Part shown: positions 8,101 to 16,954 of the stretch, one piece after another
How positions within the stretch are numbered: position 1 is the stretch's first letter
Layout of the letters: the number at the start of each line of letters is the position of its first letter
Origin: Nitrospina sp. LS_NOB
GTDB taxonomy: Bacteria > Nitrospinota > Nitrospinia > Nitrospinales > VA-1
DNA length: 64,000 bases
Assembly: GCA_001542995.1 (NCBI GenBank)
Contig: LFLA01000018.1
Coordinates: 99,501 to 163,500 of the forward strand
Reading direction: 5' to 3'
Made by a program: the position numbers and the translations under genes
Notes under the pieces: model-generated
What the model was told of the DNA's origin: nothing
Databases searched by the model: none
What the model saw: only the letters and a program-made list of their open reading frames with translations

Positions 8101-10140
8101 GTTGATATGGGTCTGGTGTTCTGGCATGATCATGCGTTCGGCGCGACCACTTGGCCGCACGGCGGAATCGGGTCTACCATTGCTGAGCCTTGGGGGTCTA
8201 CGTACCATGATCCCACAACTGGTAAGCTGATTCGCAGTGGACCGGTAGCTGATATTCATAGTACTGAAATTGTTGGCTACAACACTCAAGGAAGTTTCCG
8301 TGAATTGGTGGCCCAGGTGAGTGACACCGTTCCTCATACTGCTCAGTTGGTGACTGCAGGAAATCCACCGGGACTGACACGTGAAAACGCGATCGCCGCG
8401 GGACAATCGATTTCCTTCCAGATGCCTACTGACATGCTGGAAGTTGCCTTTCCTCTTTTGAATGGTGGAACCCATACAACAGGGGGTGCTTTCAATTTCA
8501 GGGCTGCTTCTTTGGCCGCAAGAATTGCAAGCAACAAAGACGCTTCCAAACTGTTCAGCAGTAAGGTGCATGGCGATCCTTCTACACCCATGTTGAGAGC
8601 TTATGTGGGAGATAATATTGTCTTCAGGCTTTTGGCGGGTATGCAGAATGAGACCCATACCTTTGTCGTGTCAGGGCATGGTTACCGGCCGGAGCGCTAT
8701 GACCGGGACTCCCGCGTGACAAACACCATTCATATTGGCATTGCTGAGCGTTATGACCTACCCACCAAAGCGGGTGGTTTTCAGCAAATGGCGGGTGATT
8801 ATTTATACTATAACGGACGAACCTCCAAGCTGTCTGAAGGGAGCTGGGGAATTATCCGTGTGCATGATGAAGTTCAGAAAGATCTGAAAATTCTTCCTGG
8901 CAACACAGACTTTAAGAAAAAAGTTAAGAAGACTGTTTGCCCGAAAGGCGCTCCGGTTAAAAACTTCAGTGTTGTCGCGATTGACAAAGCGTTGAAGTTT
9001 CATCCCAACACTGAAGATGAGATCGAAGTGGACTTTGAACGCAAACTGCTTCTTGCTAATGCCAGTGCGAAAATTTACGCTCTGGAAGGCGAAGTCAAAC
9101 AGGCTGCTGAAGATGGCCACATGCCGCATCCGTTGACCCTGCGTGTCAATATCGGTGATTGTGTCAAGATCAAGCTGACCAACCGCCTGAAAAAAGGCAA
9201 CGCATCGATTCATGCTAATAACATCGCGTTCGATCCCAAGGATTCTCAGGGAATCAACGTCGGGAACAATCCGGGCGACCAGACGGTGGCTCCGGGTAAA
9301 TCGAAAACCTATACGTTCTACGCGCACCCTGAGTTCAAAATCAATGGTTCGTTGTTATGGGATTTCGGTAACCTGCTGACAAATATTCGCGATGGTTTAT
9401 ATGGCGGTATCATCATCGGGCCGCGTGGTTCGGTGTACCGTGATCCTGAAACCGGGAAAGACATCTCTCTCGGTAATTCCTGGAAAGCGGATGTCATCAT
9501 CGATAAGTCCTACCCTGAAAACGCGAACATCGATAACTACCGCGACTTTGCGTTGTACTTCCAGGATGAAGACAACATCATCGGTACATCTTTCATGCCT
9601 TACCTGCAGAACGTAGCAGGGTTGACCGGCGTGAACTACCGCCTTGAGCCATGGACCTATCGTGAAGACGAGGGTTGTGAGCTGGGTAATATGTTCACGG
9701 CTTGTGTTGCGGCGGATTCTGATCCGGCAACACCGACTCTGAAAGCCCATGCTGGGGATCAGATAATGATCAACATTTTTGGGGCTCATAATGAGCAGAA
9801 CCAGGTGTTCAATTTGGATGGCCACCAGTGGCGGCGCCATATGGATCAGAATGGTTCTGACATGATTGATGCCGAGCAGTTTGGTGCGGGCGAGTACATT
9901 CAGGCCTACTTCAATGCTGGTGGAACCTACAATAACCCCGGCACCTACCTGTGGTTGAATGCCCGAACGCCATACCAACAGGCAGGCCAATGGGGTTATT
10001 TCAAGGTATTGCCTGTGGGTGATCGTTCCATCTTGCCGCTGGGTAAAGCGGCAGTGAAGGGCGTGAAAACCGCATCTCAGCCGGAGGAAGGGGAGAAATC
10101 CGCTTCCAAGGCTGGGGACGATAAGCTGTCCATGAGATAA
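5188..10140 (+). CDS. Giant secreted multicopper oxidase (MofA/MnxG-like), three-module
   Basis: The start is set by TTAGGAGG eight bases upstream and a clear signal peptide ending near VPAGAVS. The 1650-residue protein is about three times a laccase. Three modules each open with a related motif: CPSNIPVKQYN (Cys133), CPRGAGRKQYN (Cys740) and CPKGAPVKNFS (Cys1251). Copper motifs include HSHHPHG (434-440), the type 1/type 3 motif HCHVAHHYVAGM (512-523, axial Met523), HPHFFQF (831, 833) and WHDH (980-982). These provide four HxH pairs, enough for a trinuclear centre. The third module keeps few histidines (about 1534, 1546) and looks structural. Similar size and layout are known for the manganese oxidases MofA and MnxG, but the substrate here is not determined by sequence. 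It probably acts with the copper protein downstream. Confidence 0.9.
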   Translation: MFGVKKGWKNWHACAVVLMTLGLSVPAGAVSTDHSHGGQNLGNAAVDKPAWLEKLENQLEHEDLMSGMEGSQGKLDNTMMRIMDQLKSKLKEHASPASSGGGFHDSWAAHQLGQSYLLGPTEAAAKVYKGAHCPSNIPVKQYNISAINVEVTLNQWGDYYPGYMYVLDKNIEKVRAEEEKNAAAREDGLDPGAVSNGLQGDAIQPLVIRGNQGECVRVKFTNQLEDEDAGFQINGSAMIISSSGQPNTAATSGSIVAAEETQDYEWYIPIDEQEGGHMIQNHAGRDPSSLGLIGTFIVEPRGARYLDPWTGGPLESGWMAMIVNDNAKDFREFTLMYHEVGDESFRPLNRHGEMIPQRDPQTDAYRPSARALNFRSEPFGINNLAVQEKKFHFEDESLAYSSYTFGDAPTTIPRSYLGDPAKFRLVHGGGEVFHSHHPHGGTIRWTRSPQREAQQLLNLTTAAYDGPVKYPVVRTTSARVDVQVIGPSEVMDLETECGSGLCQRLAGDFLFHCHVAHHYVAGMWGYWRVYNILQTGNYPFESTDIMRPLKELPDRAGRIPKGQTSDKLVGKTMDWFGKKFKIVGKGKSDWSKEIPVVNIKDWVKYMLPPKGQPGHVDDQIKQVKAYDGSVLDYGWKGNKAMSERETVTKWPKFKTPHPGKRHPIQFDQHGKLAWPHLTPHFGKRVPFARNHGGAPWLEPFHMQTDPEVITRTESGSARSGPDMENTGGAKPGEQGRWSLCPRGAGRKQYNLHFINTPIELTGQIGKTPPVIDKYGLIYVIDEEMAEKKADPKKAIPLVIRANVYDCVDVLLSSEWDDDDFTNFQMSKVNIHPHFFQFDNQASDGVITGFSYDQSMRSYTQFTKKMKDGHHIGMPVPMNAKLLKATKPGDNTVQIQMAKGSPTYHVGADIIVGIEVPNGKDARWITNITPDPNKGPAKDGKYTIKFSEGMTHAHAAGQIVTTEYVRYRWWVDVDMGLVFWHDHAFGATTWPHGGIGSTIAEPWGSTYHDPTTGKLIRSGPVADIHSTEIVGYNTQGSFRELVAQVSDTVPHTAQLVTAGNPPGLTRENAIAAGQSISFQMPTDMLEVAFPLLNGGTHTTGGAFNFRAASLAARIASNKDASKLFSSKVHGDPSTPMLRAYVGDNIVFRLLAGMQNETHTFVVSGHGYRPERYDRDSRVTNTIHIGIAERYDLPTKAGGFQQMAGDYLYYNGRTSKLSEGSWGIIRVHDEVQKDLKILPGNTDFKKKVKKTVCPKGAPVKNFSVVAIDKALKFHPNTEDEIEVDFERKLLLANASAKIYALEGEVKQAAEDGHMPHPLTLRVNIGDCVKIKLTNRLKKGNASIHANNIAFDPKDSQGINVGNNPGDQTVAPGKSKTYTFYAHPEFKINGSLLWDFGNLLTNIRDGLYGGIIIGPRGSVYRDPETGKDISLGNSWKADVIIDKSYPENANIDNYRDFALYFQDEDNIIGTSFMPYLQNVAGLTGVNYRLEPWTYREDEGCELGNMFTACVAADSDPATPTLKAHAGDQIMINIFGAHNEQNQVFNLDGHQWRRHMDQNGSDMIDAEQFGAGEYIQAYFNAGGTYNNPGTYLWLNARTPYQQAGQWGYFKVLPVGDRSILPLGKAAVKGVKTASQPEEGEKSASKAGDDKLSMR

Positions 10141-10176
10141 TTGCCGGTTTTTTTGGCAGTTATTTTAAAAAAAGTG

Positions 10177-10205
10177 AAAGGGGCCTCTTGATGGGGCCCC
10201 TTTTT
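10177..10205 (+). terminator. Rho-independent terminator after the multicopper oxidase
   Basis: The stem AAAGGGGCC pairs perfectly with GGCCCCTTT around a 9-base loop and runs into a T tract. It lies 37 bases after the oxidase stop, so the downstream copper protein probably has its own promoter. Confidence 0.88.
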
Positions 10206-10344
10206 AACGTTATAACAGCGGATTCTTTATGCTACAATTCCGGCATTCTCAAAAGCTGGTGGTTTCGTGGATTTGTAGAGAGACACGTATCATTGTGTGC
10301 AGTGTATATTTTTTGATTTCCTAATTGAAGGAGGGACGAAAGAA

Positions 10345-11163
10345 ATGAAGAAGATTGTTTTAGGTGTAATGGTGGCTTCCCTGTCATTGGCATTGGGAGC
10401 GTCCACCAGTTTTGCGGCAAAGAAGCCTAAGTATGCAGAGGGTACAGCAGGCGCAGGCTCCATCACAGGCACGGTTTCGCTGAAAGGCACCCCCATGGCT
10501 CCAATCATGGAAGACTTGAATAAAGGTAAAAACGTTGAGTTCTGTGTCACGCATCCTGATACCAAAGAGGGTGGAATCCGACCTCGTATTAAAGTTACAG
10601 CTGCGGGTGGTAAATTGAAAGACGCGGTGGTATTTATCGAAAATATTAAAGCCGGCAAGCCCTGGGGTGATGGGGGCAAAATGGCTTTCGATTTTGAAAA
10701 ATGCGATATTATCCAGAAAATGGGTGTTGTTCGCAAGGCTACCAAAGCAGAGAAAAAAACAGGTGGCCTGGTGACAATCACGAATCGGGATGAGGATATT
10801 TTGCACAACCCGCATGGATACTCTGTAGCAGGCGCTAGCCGAAAAACGTTGTTCAACAAACCTCTTCCGAGTAAGGGTGATGTTGCGGATGTGACCAAGA
10901 ACCTGGCTCGCTTCAAGCAGAAAAAGGATAAACATTTCTTCCTGCAATGCGACCAGCATAACTTCATGGAAGCCGATGCACGAATCGTGTGGAACCCTTA
11001 TTACGCAATCACTGGTGCTGACGGGACTTTCAAAATTGAGGGAATTCCTGCGGGTACATACAAAGTGACGGCATGGCAACCTTATGTTGGCGAGTCTACT
11101 ATGGAAGTTACCGTAGCAGAGGGTGCAGCTAAAGCTGATTTTACGCTGACCGCCAAGAAGTAA
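10345..11163 (+). CDS. Secreted cupredoxin-like protein with C-terminal carboxypeptidase-regulatory-like domain
   Basis: The start is fixed by GGAGGGA ten bases upstream and a signal peptide ending at SFAA. An upstream in-frame start would bury it. The protein is 272 residues. A region with His154 (DILHNPHGY) and C-D-Q-H-N-F-M (Cys202, His205, Met208) resembles a type 1 copper site. A carboxypeptidase-regulatory-like fold follows (TGADGTFKIEGIPAGTYKVTAW, ending FTLTA). It is one of three paralogues in this window, with 20597-21454 and 37515-38894. Its place after the multicopper oxidase suggests a periplasmic electron carrier or copper-binding partner. Metal binding is inferred from motif spacing only. 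It ends in its own terminator at 11285. Confidence 0.82.
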   Translation: MKKIVLGVMVASLSLALGASTSFAAKKPKYAEGTAGAGSITGTVSLKGTPMAPIMEDLNKGKNVEFCVTHPDTKEGGIRPRIKVTAAGGKLKDAVVFIENIKAGKPWGDGGKMAFDFEKCDIIQKMGVVRKATKAEKKTGGLVTITNRDEDILHNPHGYSVAGASRKTLFNKPLPSKGDVADVTKNLARFKQKKDKHFFLQCDQHNFMEADARIVWNPYYAITGADGTFKIEGIPAGTYKVTAWQPYVGESTMEVTVAEGAAKADFTLTAKK

Positions 11164-11284
11164 GAAAAGTTTAAAAGGGAATTTCTGTAGATTGTTCGAG
11201 GCCATGAGTGCGACCTTTGAAAGAAAGGGCGCACGAATTGCCAAAACATAAAACAGTGAATTATTAGAGATACCCTTAAAAATT

Positions 11285-11320
11285 ACAGCATCGGAACTTT
11301 GGTTCCGATGCTGTTTTTTT
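11285..11320 (+). terminator. Strong rho-independent terminator
   Basis: ACAGCATCGGAAC pairs over 13 bases with GTTCCGATGCTGT across a 4-base loop and is followed by a run of T. It lies about 120 bases after the copper-protein stop. Confidence 0.92.
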
Positions 11321-11433
11321 CTGCTGGCCACGGGACCTGCTGGCAGTAGCTTTATTTGGCTGGCCCGCATATCGCATGAAGAAATAGCAAGGAAGGGGGT
11401 TTTAGCTCCCCCTTATCATGGCCCTCTCCCTCA

Positions 11434-11752
11434 GAGACCTTTGCATAAGTCGAAAAAACGTACAGGAGAGATTCTTCACTGCGTTCAGAATGACAAGAAA
11501 CGCCGGTTTGTCATCCTCAAGGAGCTGAAGGCGACGAAGGATCTCGCCTTGCACTAACCTGGGGATTCTTCACTGCGTTCAGAATGACAAGAAACGCCGG
11601 TTTGTCATCCTCAAGGAGCTGAAGGCGACGAAGGATCGCGCCTTGCACTAACCTGGGGATTCTTCACTGCGTTCAGAATGACAAGAAACGCCGGTTTGTC
11701 ATCCTCGAGGAGCCCCGAAGGGGTGACGAAGGATCTGGGGTTATGCAAAGTT
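11434..11752. repeat. MITE-like element with three 94-bp tandem repeats (copy A)
   Basis: The left end reads AGAGACCTTTGCATAAGTC and the right end TTATGCAAAG, an inverted pair. Between them a 94-bp unit beginning ATTCTTCACTGCGTTCAGAA starts at 11471, 11565 and 11659. Each unit holds an imperfect inverted repeat (GATTCTTC...GAAGGATC). Flanking sequences CCCTTATCATGGCC (11410) and CCCTTATCAGTGCC (11759) look like a target duplication. The rest of 11164-11847 holds no gene I can support. Confidence 0.75.
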
Positions 11753-11847
11753 CCCCCTCCCTTATCAGTGCCTCTTGGCAGCAGACAAGTTAAACTGTTA
11801 TCATTTCAACTCCGGCACCTCCGGTCACACCAAAGGAACAAACGCCC

Positions 11848-14382
11848 GTGTCAGCAAATGAAGCAACCGCCAGAATAAAAATCAACAGACTGCTTGAGCA
11901 AGCGGGCTGGCGGTTTTTTGATAATGAAGCGGGCAGGGCGAACACTCAGCTTGAGTCAACTATCAAAATCACCCAAAAAGAACTGGATGACTTTGGTCAG
12001 GATTTTGAAACCACTAAAAATGGTTTTGTCGATTTCCTGTTGCTGGATGATAAAGGCTACCCGCTTATCGTTCTGGAGGCCAAGTCCGAAGACAAAAATC
12101 CGCTGGTTGGCAAAGAACAGGCAAGGAAATATGCAAAGTCACAAAACTGCCGTTTTGTGATTCTGTCAAACGGCAACCTTCATTATTTTTGGGATTTATG
12201 CCGTGGCAATCCTTATCAAATAACCACGTTTCCTAACCCTTTATCCGTAAAAGGCTACAAGACCGCACAGCCCAATCCGGAAAAATTGATCAATGAGGTG
12301 GTCAATGATGACTATATTGCACTGACCCAACGCCCTCATTATCTTGATGAGGCAGGCTGGAAAAATGAATCAGAACGACCTGATTTTATCCAGAGCAACA
12401 AACTCAGGTTCTTGCGGGCATACCAAAAAAAGGCGGTTTTATCCATCCAACAGGCGGTGCAAGCCGGGCAGGATCGTTTTCTGCTTGAAATGGCGACCGG
12501 CACGGGTAAAACACTAATTGCGGCGGCTGTTATCAAACTCTTTTTAAGAACCGGCAACGTCCGCAGAGTGTTGTTTTTGGTTGACCGTCTGGAGCTGGAA
12601 GATCAGGCTAGAAAAGCTTTTGTTTCCTGTCTTGCCAATGACTACAAGACGGTCATTTTTAAAGAGAATAAGGATGATTGGCGCCACGCGGAAATTGTTG
12701 TTACCACCGTACAATCCCTGTTGCACAACAACAAATACCAAAAGCTCTTTGCACCTACCGATTTTGATCTGGTCATCTCGGATGAAGCGCATCGTTCCAT
12801 CGGCGGTAATGCAAGGGCGGTATTTGAATATTTTGTCGGTTATAAACTGGGCTTGACTGCCACCCCAAAAGATTACCTCAGAAAATTTAAGCAAAAGAAA
12901 CTGACCAGCCAGGACCCACGGGAACTCGAATGCCGCCTGTTGCTCGACACCTACCGCACCTTTGGCTGCGAAGACGCGCAACCGACCTTTCGTTACTCAT
13001 TGCTGGATGGCGTTAAAGAGGGTTATCTCATTAATCCCATCGTTATAGACGCTCGCACAGTTATCACCACGGAACTGCTTTCTCAGCAGGGGTTTGTTGT
13101 ATCTGTTTCAGACGACACCGGCGAAGACATTGAAGAATCTTATAAACAAAGGGAGTTTGAAAGACGTTTCTTTTCCGCAGTCACTAATCAGGTTTTATGC
13201 AAAACCTTTCTTGAAAACGCCCTGCGCGACCCGGTCAGTAAAGAGATTGGTAAAGGTATTATCTTTGCGGTCAGCCAGAACCATGCCGCCAAGCTGGTAC
13301 AGATTCTGAATGAAATGGCGGATCAAATGTACCCCGGTAAATACAACTCTGATTTTGCCGTGCAGGTAACCTCTCATATTGCCGATGCCCAGCAATATGC
13401 CATCAACTTCACCAATAACAACCTGCTGGGTTCAGCCAATTTTATTGATACCTACAAAACCAGCAAAGCCAGAATATGCGTTACCGTTGGCATGATGGCC
13501 ACCGGCTACGACTGCCCGGATATTCTCAATCTGGGCCTGTTCCGCCCCATCTTTTCACCGACTGATTTTATTCAAATCAAGGGACGCGGCACCCGCAAAC
13601 ATAATTTTTTAGAGCATCTGGTTGGTGACGGTCTGAAAGCGTCAGTAACAGAACCCGAAAAAGCGCACTACAAACTATTCGACTTCTTCGCCAACTGCGA
13701 ATATTTCGAGGAGGAGTTCAACTACGATGAAGTGTTGACGTTGCCTCGGCCTCAGGGCAAAGCTGGAGGAAGTGGCGATGGTCCGGTAGTTCCCGGCGGA
13801 ATCTACGAACATCTCGGCGAAGATATTATTTCCTCCGTCATGGAAGAAACAATAGGCTACGAGGGCATGAAGATCGACCGCATGTTTTTTGAACAATTTG
13901 AGGATACGGTCAAAGCTGATGCGATAATCAAAAAACATATAGAGCAGGAACAATGGGGTCGCGTGATTGACTATATCAATGAGGAAATTATGGACAAACC
14001 CGATGAGTTTTTTAACCTCGACAAACTCCGCAAGGCAGCAGGTGTGGATCGGCGTTTAAGTCTGCGGGAAATCCTCGAAAAAGCCTTTGGCATCATCGAC
14101 CGTTTCAAATCCAAAGATGAGTTGCTCGACGAAGAATTTAATAAATTCATCAACGACTGCAAACCCGAAAACTATCACGCCATTATGTCGATGAAATACT
14201 TCTTCAAAGCCTATGTTACCGATAACAAAGTGCGACATATTATTGAAAATGGAAACTATACCGATCTGAACACCAACCCGACATTTACCATGAGCGATTT
14301 CAAAGCCGTCCCTCATAACTGGCGCCAAGCCATCCCCGAATACGTCAAGGACTATGTGCCCTTGAATCAGTTTATGGCGTAA
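11848..14382 (+). CDS. hsdR: Type I restriction enzyme, R subunit (HsdR, EcoEI-type)
   Basis: This is the DNA-cleaving and translocating subunit of a type I restriction-modification system. The 844-residue protein opens with a PD-(D/E)XK nuclease: Asp62, Glu77-Ala-Lys79, and the type I Q-x3-Y motif at 91-95. Then comes a superfamily 2 helicase with ATGTGKT (216-222), DEAH (312-315), TATP and a motif VI-like QIKGRGTRK. The C-terminal part resembles the EcoEI R-subunit domain that docks on the methylase. The start is GTG with a weak AAGGAAC site. It is the first gene of a five-gene block with ORF6N, HsdM-S, ImmA/IrrE and a PIN protein. Confidence 0.93.
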   Translation: MSANEATARIKINRLLEQAGWRFFDNEAGRANTQLESTIKITQKELDDFGQDFETTKNGFVDFLLLDDKGYPLIVLEAKSEDKNPLVGKEQARKYAKSQNCRFVILSNGNLHYFWDLCRGNPYQITTFPNPLSVKGYKTAQPNPEKLINEVVNDDYIALTQRPHYLDEAGWKNESERPDFIQSNKLRFLRAYQKKAVLSIQQAVQAGQDRFLLEMATGTGKTLIAAAVIKLFLRTGNVRRVLFLVDRLELEDQARKAFVSCLANDYKTVIFKENKDDWRHAEIVVTTVQSLLHNNKYQKLFAPTDFDLVISDEAHRSIGGNARAVFEYFVGYKLGLTATPKDYLRKFKQKKLTSQDPRELECRLLLDTYRTFGCEDAQPTFRYSLLDGVKEGYLINPIVIDARTVITTELLSQQGFVVSVSDDTGEDIEESYKQREFERRFFSAVTNQVLCKTFLENALRDPVSKEIGKGIIFAVSQNHAAKLVQILNEMADQMYPGKYNSDFAVQVTSHIADAQQYAINFTNNNLLGSANFIDTYKTSKARICVTVGMMATGYDCPDILNLGLFRPIFSPTDFIQIKGRGTRKHNFLEHLVGDGLKASVTEPEKAHYKLFDFFANCEYFEEEFNYDEVLTLPRPQGKAGGSGDGPVVPGGIYEHLGEDIISSVMEETIGYEGMKIDRMFFEQFEDTVKADAIIKKHIEQEQWGRVIDYINEEIMDKPDEFFNLDKLRKAAGVDRRLSLREILEKAFGIIDRFKSKDELLDEEFNKFINDCKPENYHAIMSMKYFFKAYVTDNKVRHIIENGNYTDLNTNPTFTMSDFKAVPHNWRQAIPEYVKDYVPLNQFMA

Positions 14383-14428
14383 TTACAAAACGAATTACGA
14401 AGAAAAATTATTACGGATAATAGAAAAA

Positions 14429-15010
14429 ATGACAAACAAAACTCAAAAGAACTTAACCGCCATCCAGATTGAGCGTCACATTCTCCTTGTTAGGGGAGAA
14501 AAGGTCATGCTCGACACTGACCTTGCAACACTTTATGAAGTAGAAACCAGAATACTTACGCAAGCAGTGAAGCGCAATATGGACCACTTTCCCGCTGACT
14601 TCATGTTTCAACTCAATAAGGAAGAATTTGACCACTTGAGGTTGCAATCTGCAACCTCAAGCGAGGACTCGACAGTTTTAAGGTCACAATCTGTGATCTT
14701 AAAAAACGGCAGGGGAAAACATCGCAAGTATTTGCCATACGTTTTTACCGAGCAGGGTGTTGCCATGCTCTCAAGCGTGTTACGAAGCAAACGCGCCGTA
14801 CAGGTCAACATTGAAATTATGCGTGCTTTTGTGCGCCTACGACAAATACTGGCATCCAATAAAAATCTGGCGCAACAACTCCGCGATATGGAACAAAAAT
14901 ACGACAAACAATTCAAGGTTGTATTTGATGCGATACATCAGCTTATGATGCCCCCAGACAACACAAAAAAGCGACCTGTCGGCTTTATTTGGGAAGACGA
15001 GAAAAAATAA
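14429..15010 (+). CDS. ORF6N-domain protein inserted between hsdR and hsdM
   Basis: The 193-residue protein starts with the ORF6N-type segment IERHILLVRGEKVMLDTDLA, followed by LYEVETRILTQAVKRN, a FPADFMFQL segment, and FTEQGVAMLSSVL. This is the order seen in KilA-N/ORF6N proteins of phages and defence loci. The C-terminal 60 residues are predicted coiled coil (QILASNKNLAQQLRDMEQKYDKQF region). Such genes are often found inside type I restriction operons. A regulatory or anti-phage role is inferred; the biochemical function is unknown. It lies 46 bases after hsdR and ends 8 bases before hsdM. Confidence 0.85.
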   Translation: MTNKTQKNLTAIQIERHILLVRGEKVMLDTDLATLYEVETRILTQAVKRNMDHFPADFMFQLNKEEFDHLRLQSATSSEDSTVLRSQSVILKNGRGKHRKYLPYVFTEQGVAMLSSVLRSKRAVQVNIEIMRAFVRLRQILASNKNLAQQLRDMEQKYDKQFKVVFDAIHQLMMPPDNTKKRPVGFIWEDEKK

Positions 15011-15018
15011 CGAATATC

Positions 15019-16911
15019 ATGTTAGACAGCGAAACCAAAAGAAGAATAGACACTGCCCGTGACATCCTCGTGGGCGTAGTGCCAGACCCGAAATCACAGG
15101 TTGAGCAGATTACCATCGCCCTGATTTATAAGTTTATGGACGATATGGATGCCGAAGCCGAAGAACTGGGCGGTGCGCGCAAATTTTTTACCGGCGACTT
15201 CGCCCGCTACGGCTGGGCAAAACTGATGAGTCCGGCGGTGGGCGGCAATGAAATGCTAAACCTGTACAGCGAGGCCATCACCAGAATGACCGGCAATCAG
15301 GGCATTCCTCCCCTGTTTCGTGATATGTTCAAAAACGCCTATCTGCCGTACCGCAATCCGGAAACCCTGAGAAGTTTCCTTAAAATCATTAACGATTTTG
15401 AATACGACCATTCGGAACGTCTGGGCGATGCCTTTGAATATCTGCTCTCGGTATTGGGTGCCCAGGGTGATGCCGGGCAGTTCCGCACCCCGCGCCATAT
15501 CATTGATTTTATGGTGGCAGTGATCGACCCGAAAAAAGAGGAGTCCATCCTCGACCCGGCGTGTGGTACGGCGGGGTTTCTAATCTCCGCCTGGAAGCAT
15601 ATTTTACACGCCAACAGCAAAGCGGGGCGCAAGGGAGCCGATTTGATCCCGGATGAACGTAAACGACTGACTGAAAATATCAAAGGCTATGATATTTCCC
15701 CGGATATGGTCAGGCTGAGTCTGGTCAATCTCTATCTGCACGGTTTTACTGCTCCGCATATCAGCGAATACGACACCCTCACCAGTGAAGACAAGTGGAA
15801 TGAATACAGCGATATTATTCTCGCCAATCCGCCGTTTATGTCACCCAGAGGCGGCATCAAACCGCACAAGCGTTTTAGCATTCAGGCGAAACGCTCCGAA
15901 GTGTTATTTGTCGATTACATCGCCGAACATTTAACGCCCAATGGACGGGCGGCGGTGATTGTGCCGGAAGGCATTATCTTCCAAAGCCAGAATGCCTACA
16001 AACAACTGCGAAAAATGTTGCTGGAGAAATACCTCTATGCGGTGGTTTCTCTGCCCGCAGGGGTGTTCAAGCCATATTCCGGGGTGAAAACCTCCATTTT
16101 ACTGATGGACAAGACACTGGCGAAAAAATCCGATTCTATTTTGTTTGTCAAAGTGGAAAATGACGGTTTTGATCTGGGGGCGCAACGTCGGACTATCGAG
16201 AAAAATGATTTGCCGGAAGCACTGAGAACAATACAGGAATTTGTTTACATGGATAGACGGGATGGTCAGGATAAAAAAGAGAAATTCTGTTTATCCATGC
16301 CAGATGCTTTGATTGTTGAAAAAGAAAAGATTGCCGGGAATGGGGAGTGGAATCTGAGTGGAGAACGGTATCGGGAAAGTGATGGAATACAACATTCAAA
16401 TTATGAAATGGTGGAGTTGGGGGAAGTTATCTCATTAGAATATGGAAAGCCATTAAAGAAAGATGATAGAAGTGGGGACGGTTTTCCCGTTTTTGGTTCC
16501 AATGGAGAAATAGGACGGCATTTTGAATTTCTTGTAGAGGGGCCAACTGTTATTGTCGGAAGAAAAGGATCAGCAGGTGCGATTACATATTCAGAAGAAT
16601 CGGGATATCCGATTGATACAACATTTTTTGTTAAGATAAAAAACAATAATTTATTGGTTTTAAAATTTGTGTATTTTTTAATGCTTGATTTAGGTATGGA
16701 TAAAATTAATCAACAATCAGGCGTTCCAGGATTAAATAGAAATGACGCTTACAAAATAAAAATACCCCTGCCGCCCCTGAAAATACAGCAGGAGATTGTG
16801 GCGGAAATTGAAGGCTACCAAAAAATCATTGACGGCGCCCGTGCCATGATGGACAACTTTGAGCAAAAAATAAAAGACAAAATCGCCAGCGTCTGGGGCG
16901 AAGAGCAATGA
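15019..16911 (+). CDS. Fused HsdM-HsdS: N6-adenine methylase with a single target-recognition domain
   Basis: The likely start is MLDSETK at 15019; a longer frame from 14989 would overlap the preceding gene. The product is 630 residues. The methylase part has the HsdM N-terminal helical domain, SAM motif DPACGTAGF (179-187) and catalytic NPPF (270-273). From about residue 462 it changes to an S-subunit half: YEMVELGEVISL, GRKGSAG, SGVPGLNR and PLPPLKIQQEIV, with a C-terminal helix. Classical HsdS has two such domains, so this is an M-S fusion with one, expected to pair for a symmetric target (inference). It modifies host DNA against the HsdR at 11848. Confidence 0.9.
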   Translation: MLDSETKRRIDTARDILVGVVPDPKSQVEQITIALIYKFMDDMDAEAEELGGARKFFTGDFARYGWAKLMSPAVGGNEMLNLYSEAITRMTGNQGIPPLFRDMFKNAYLPYRNPETLRSFLKIINDFEYDHSERLGDAFEYLLSVLGAQGDAGQFRTPRHIIDFMVAVIDPKKEESILDPACGTAGFLISAWKHILHANSKAGRKGADLIPDERKRLTENIKGYDISPDMVRLSLVNLYLHGFTAPHISEYDTLTSEDKWNEYSDIILANPPFMSPRGGIKPHKRFSIQAKRSEVLFVDYIAEHLTPNGRAAVIVPEGIIFQSQNAYKQLRKMLLEKYLYAVVSLPAGVFKPYSGVKTSILLMDKTLAKKSDSILFVKVENDGFDLGAQRRTIEKNDLPEALRTIQEFVYMDRRDGQDKKEKFCLSMPDALIVEKEKIAGNGEWNLSGERYRESDGIQHSNYEMVELGEVISLEYGKPLKKDDRSGDGFPVFGSNGEIGRHFEFLVEGPTVIVGRKGSAGAITYSEESGYPIDTTFFVKIKNNNLLVLKFVYFLMLDLGMDKINQQSGVPGLNRNDAYKIKIPLPPLKIQQEIVAEIEGYQKIIDGARAMMDNFEQKIKDKIASVWGEEQ

Positions 16912-16954
16912 ACGAGAACTTGACCCGCCCTGCTACCCTGCTTACAATGAAAAT

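Noticed and set aside
11471-11735. Regular tandem repeats that could suggest a CRISPR array (also 61707-61970)
   Set aside because: Units are 92-94 bp and nearly identical throughout with no variable spacers, and no cas genes are near.
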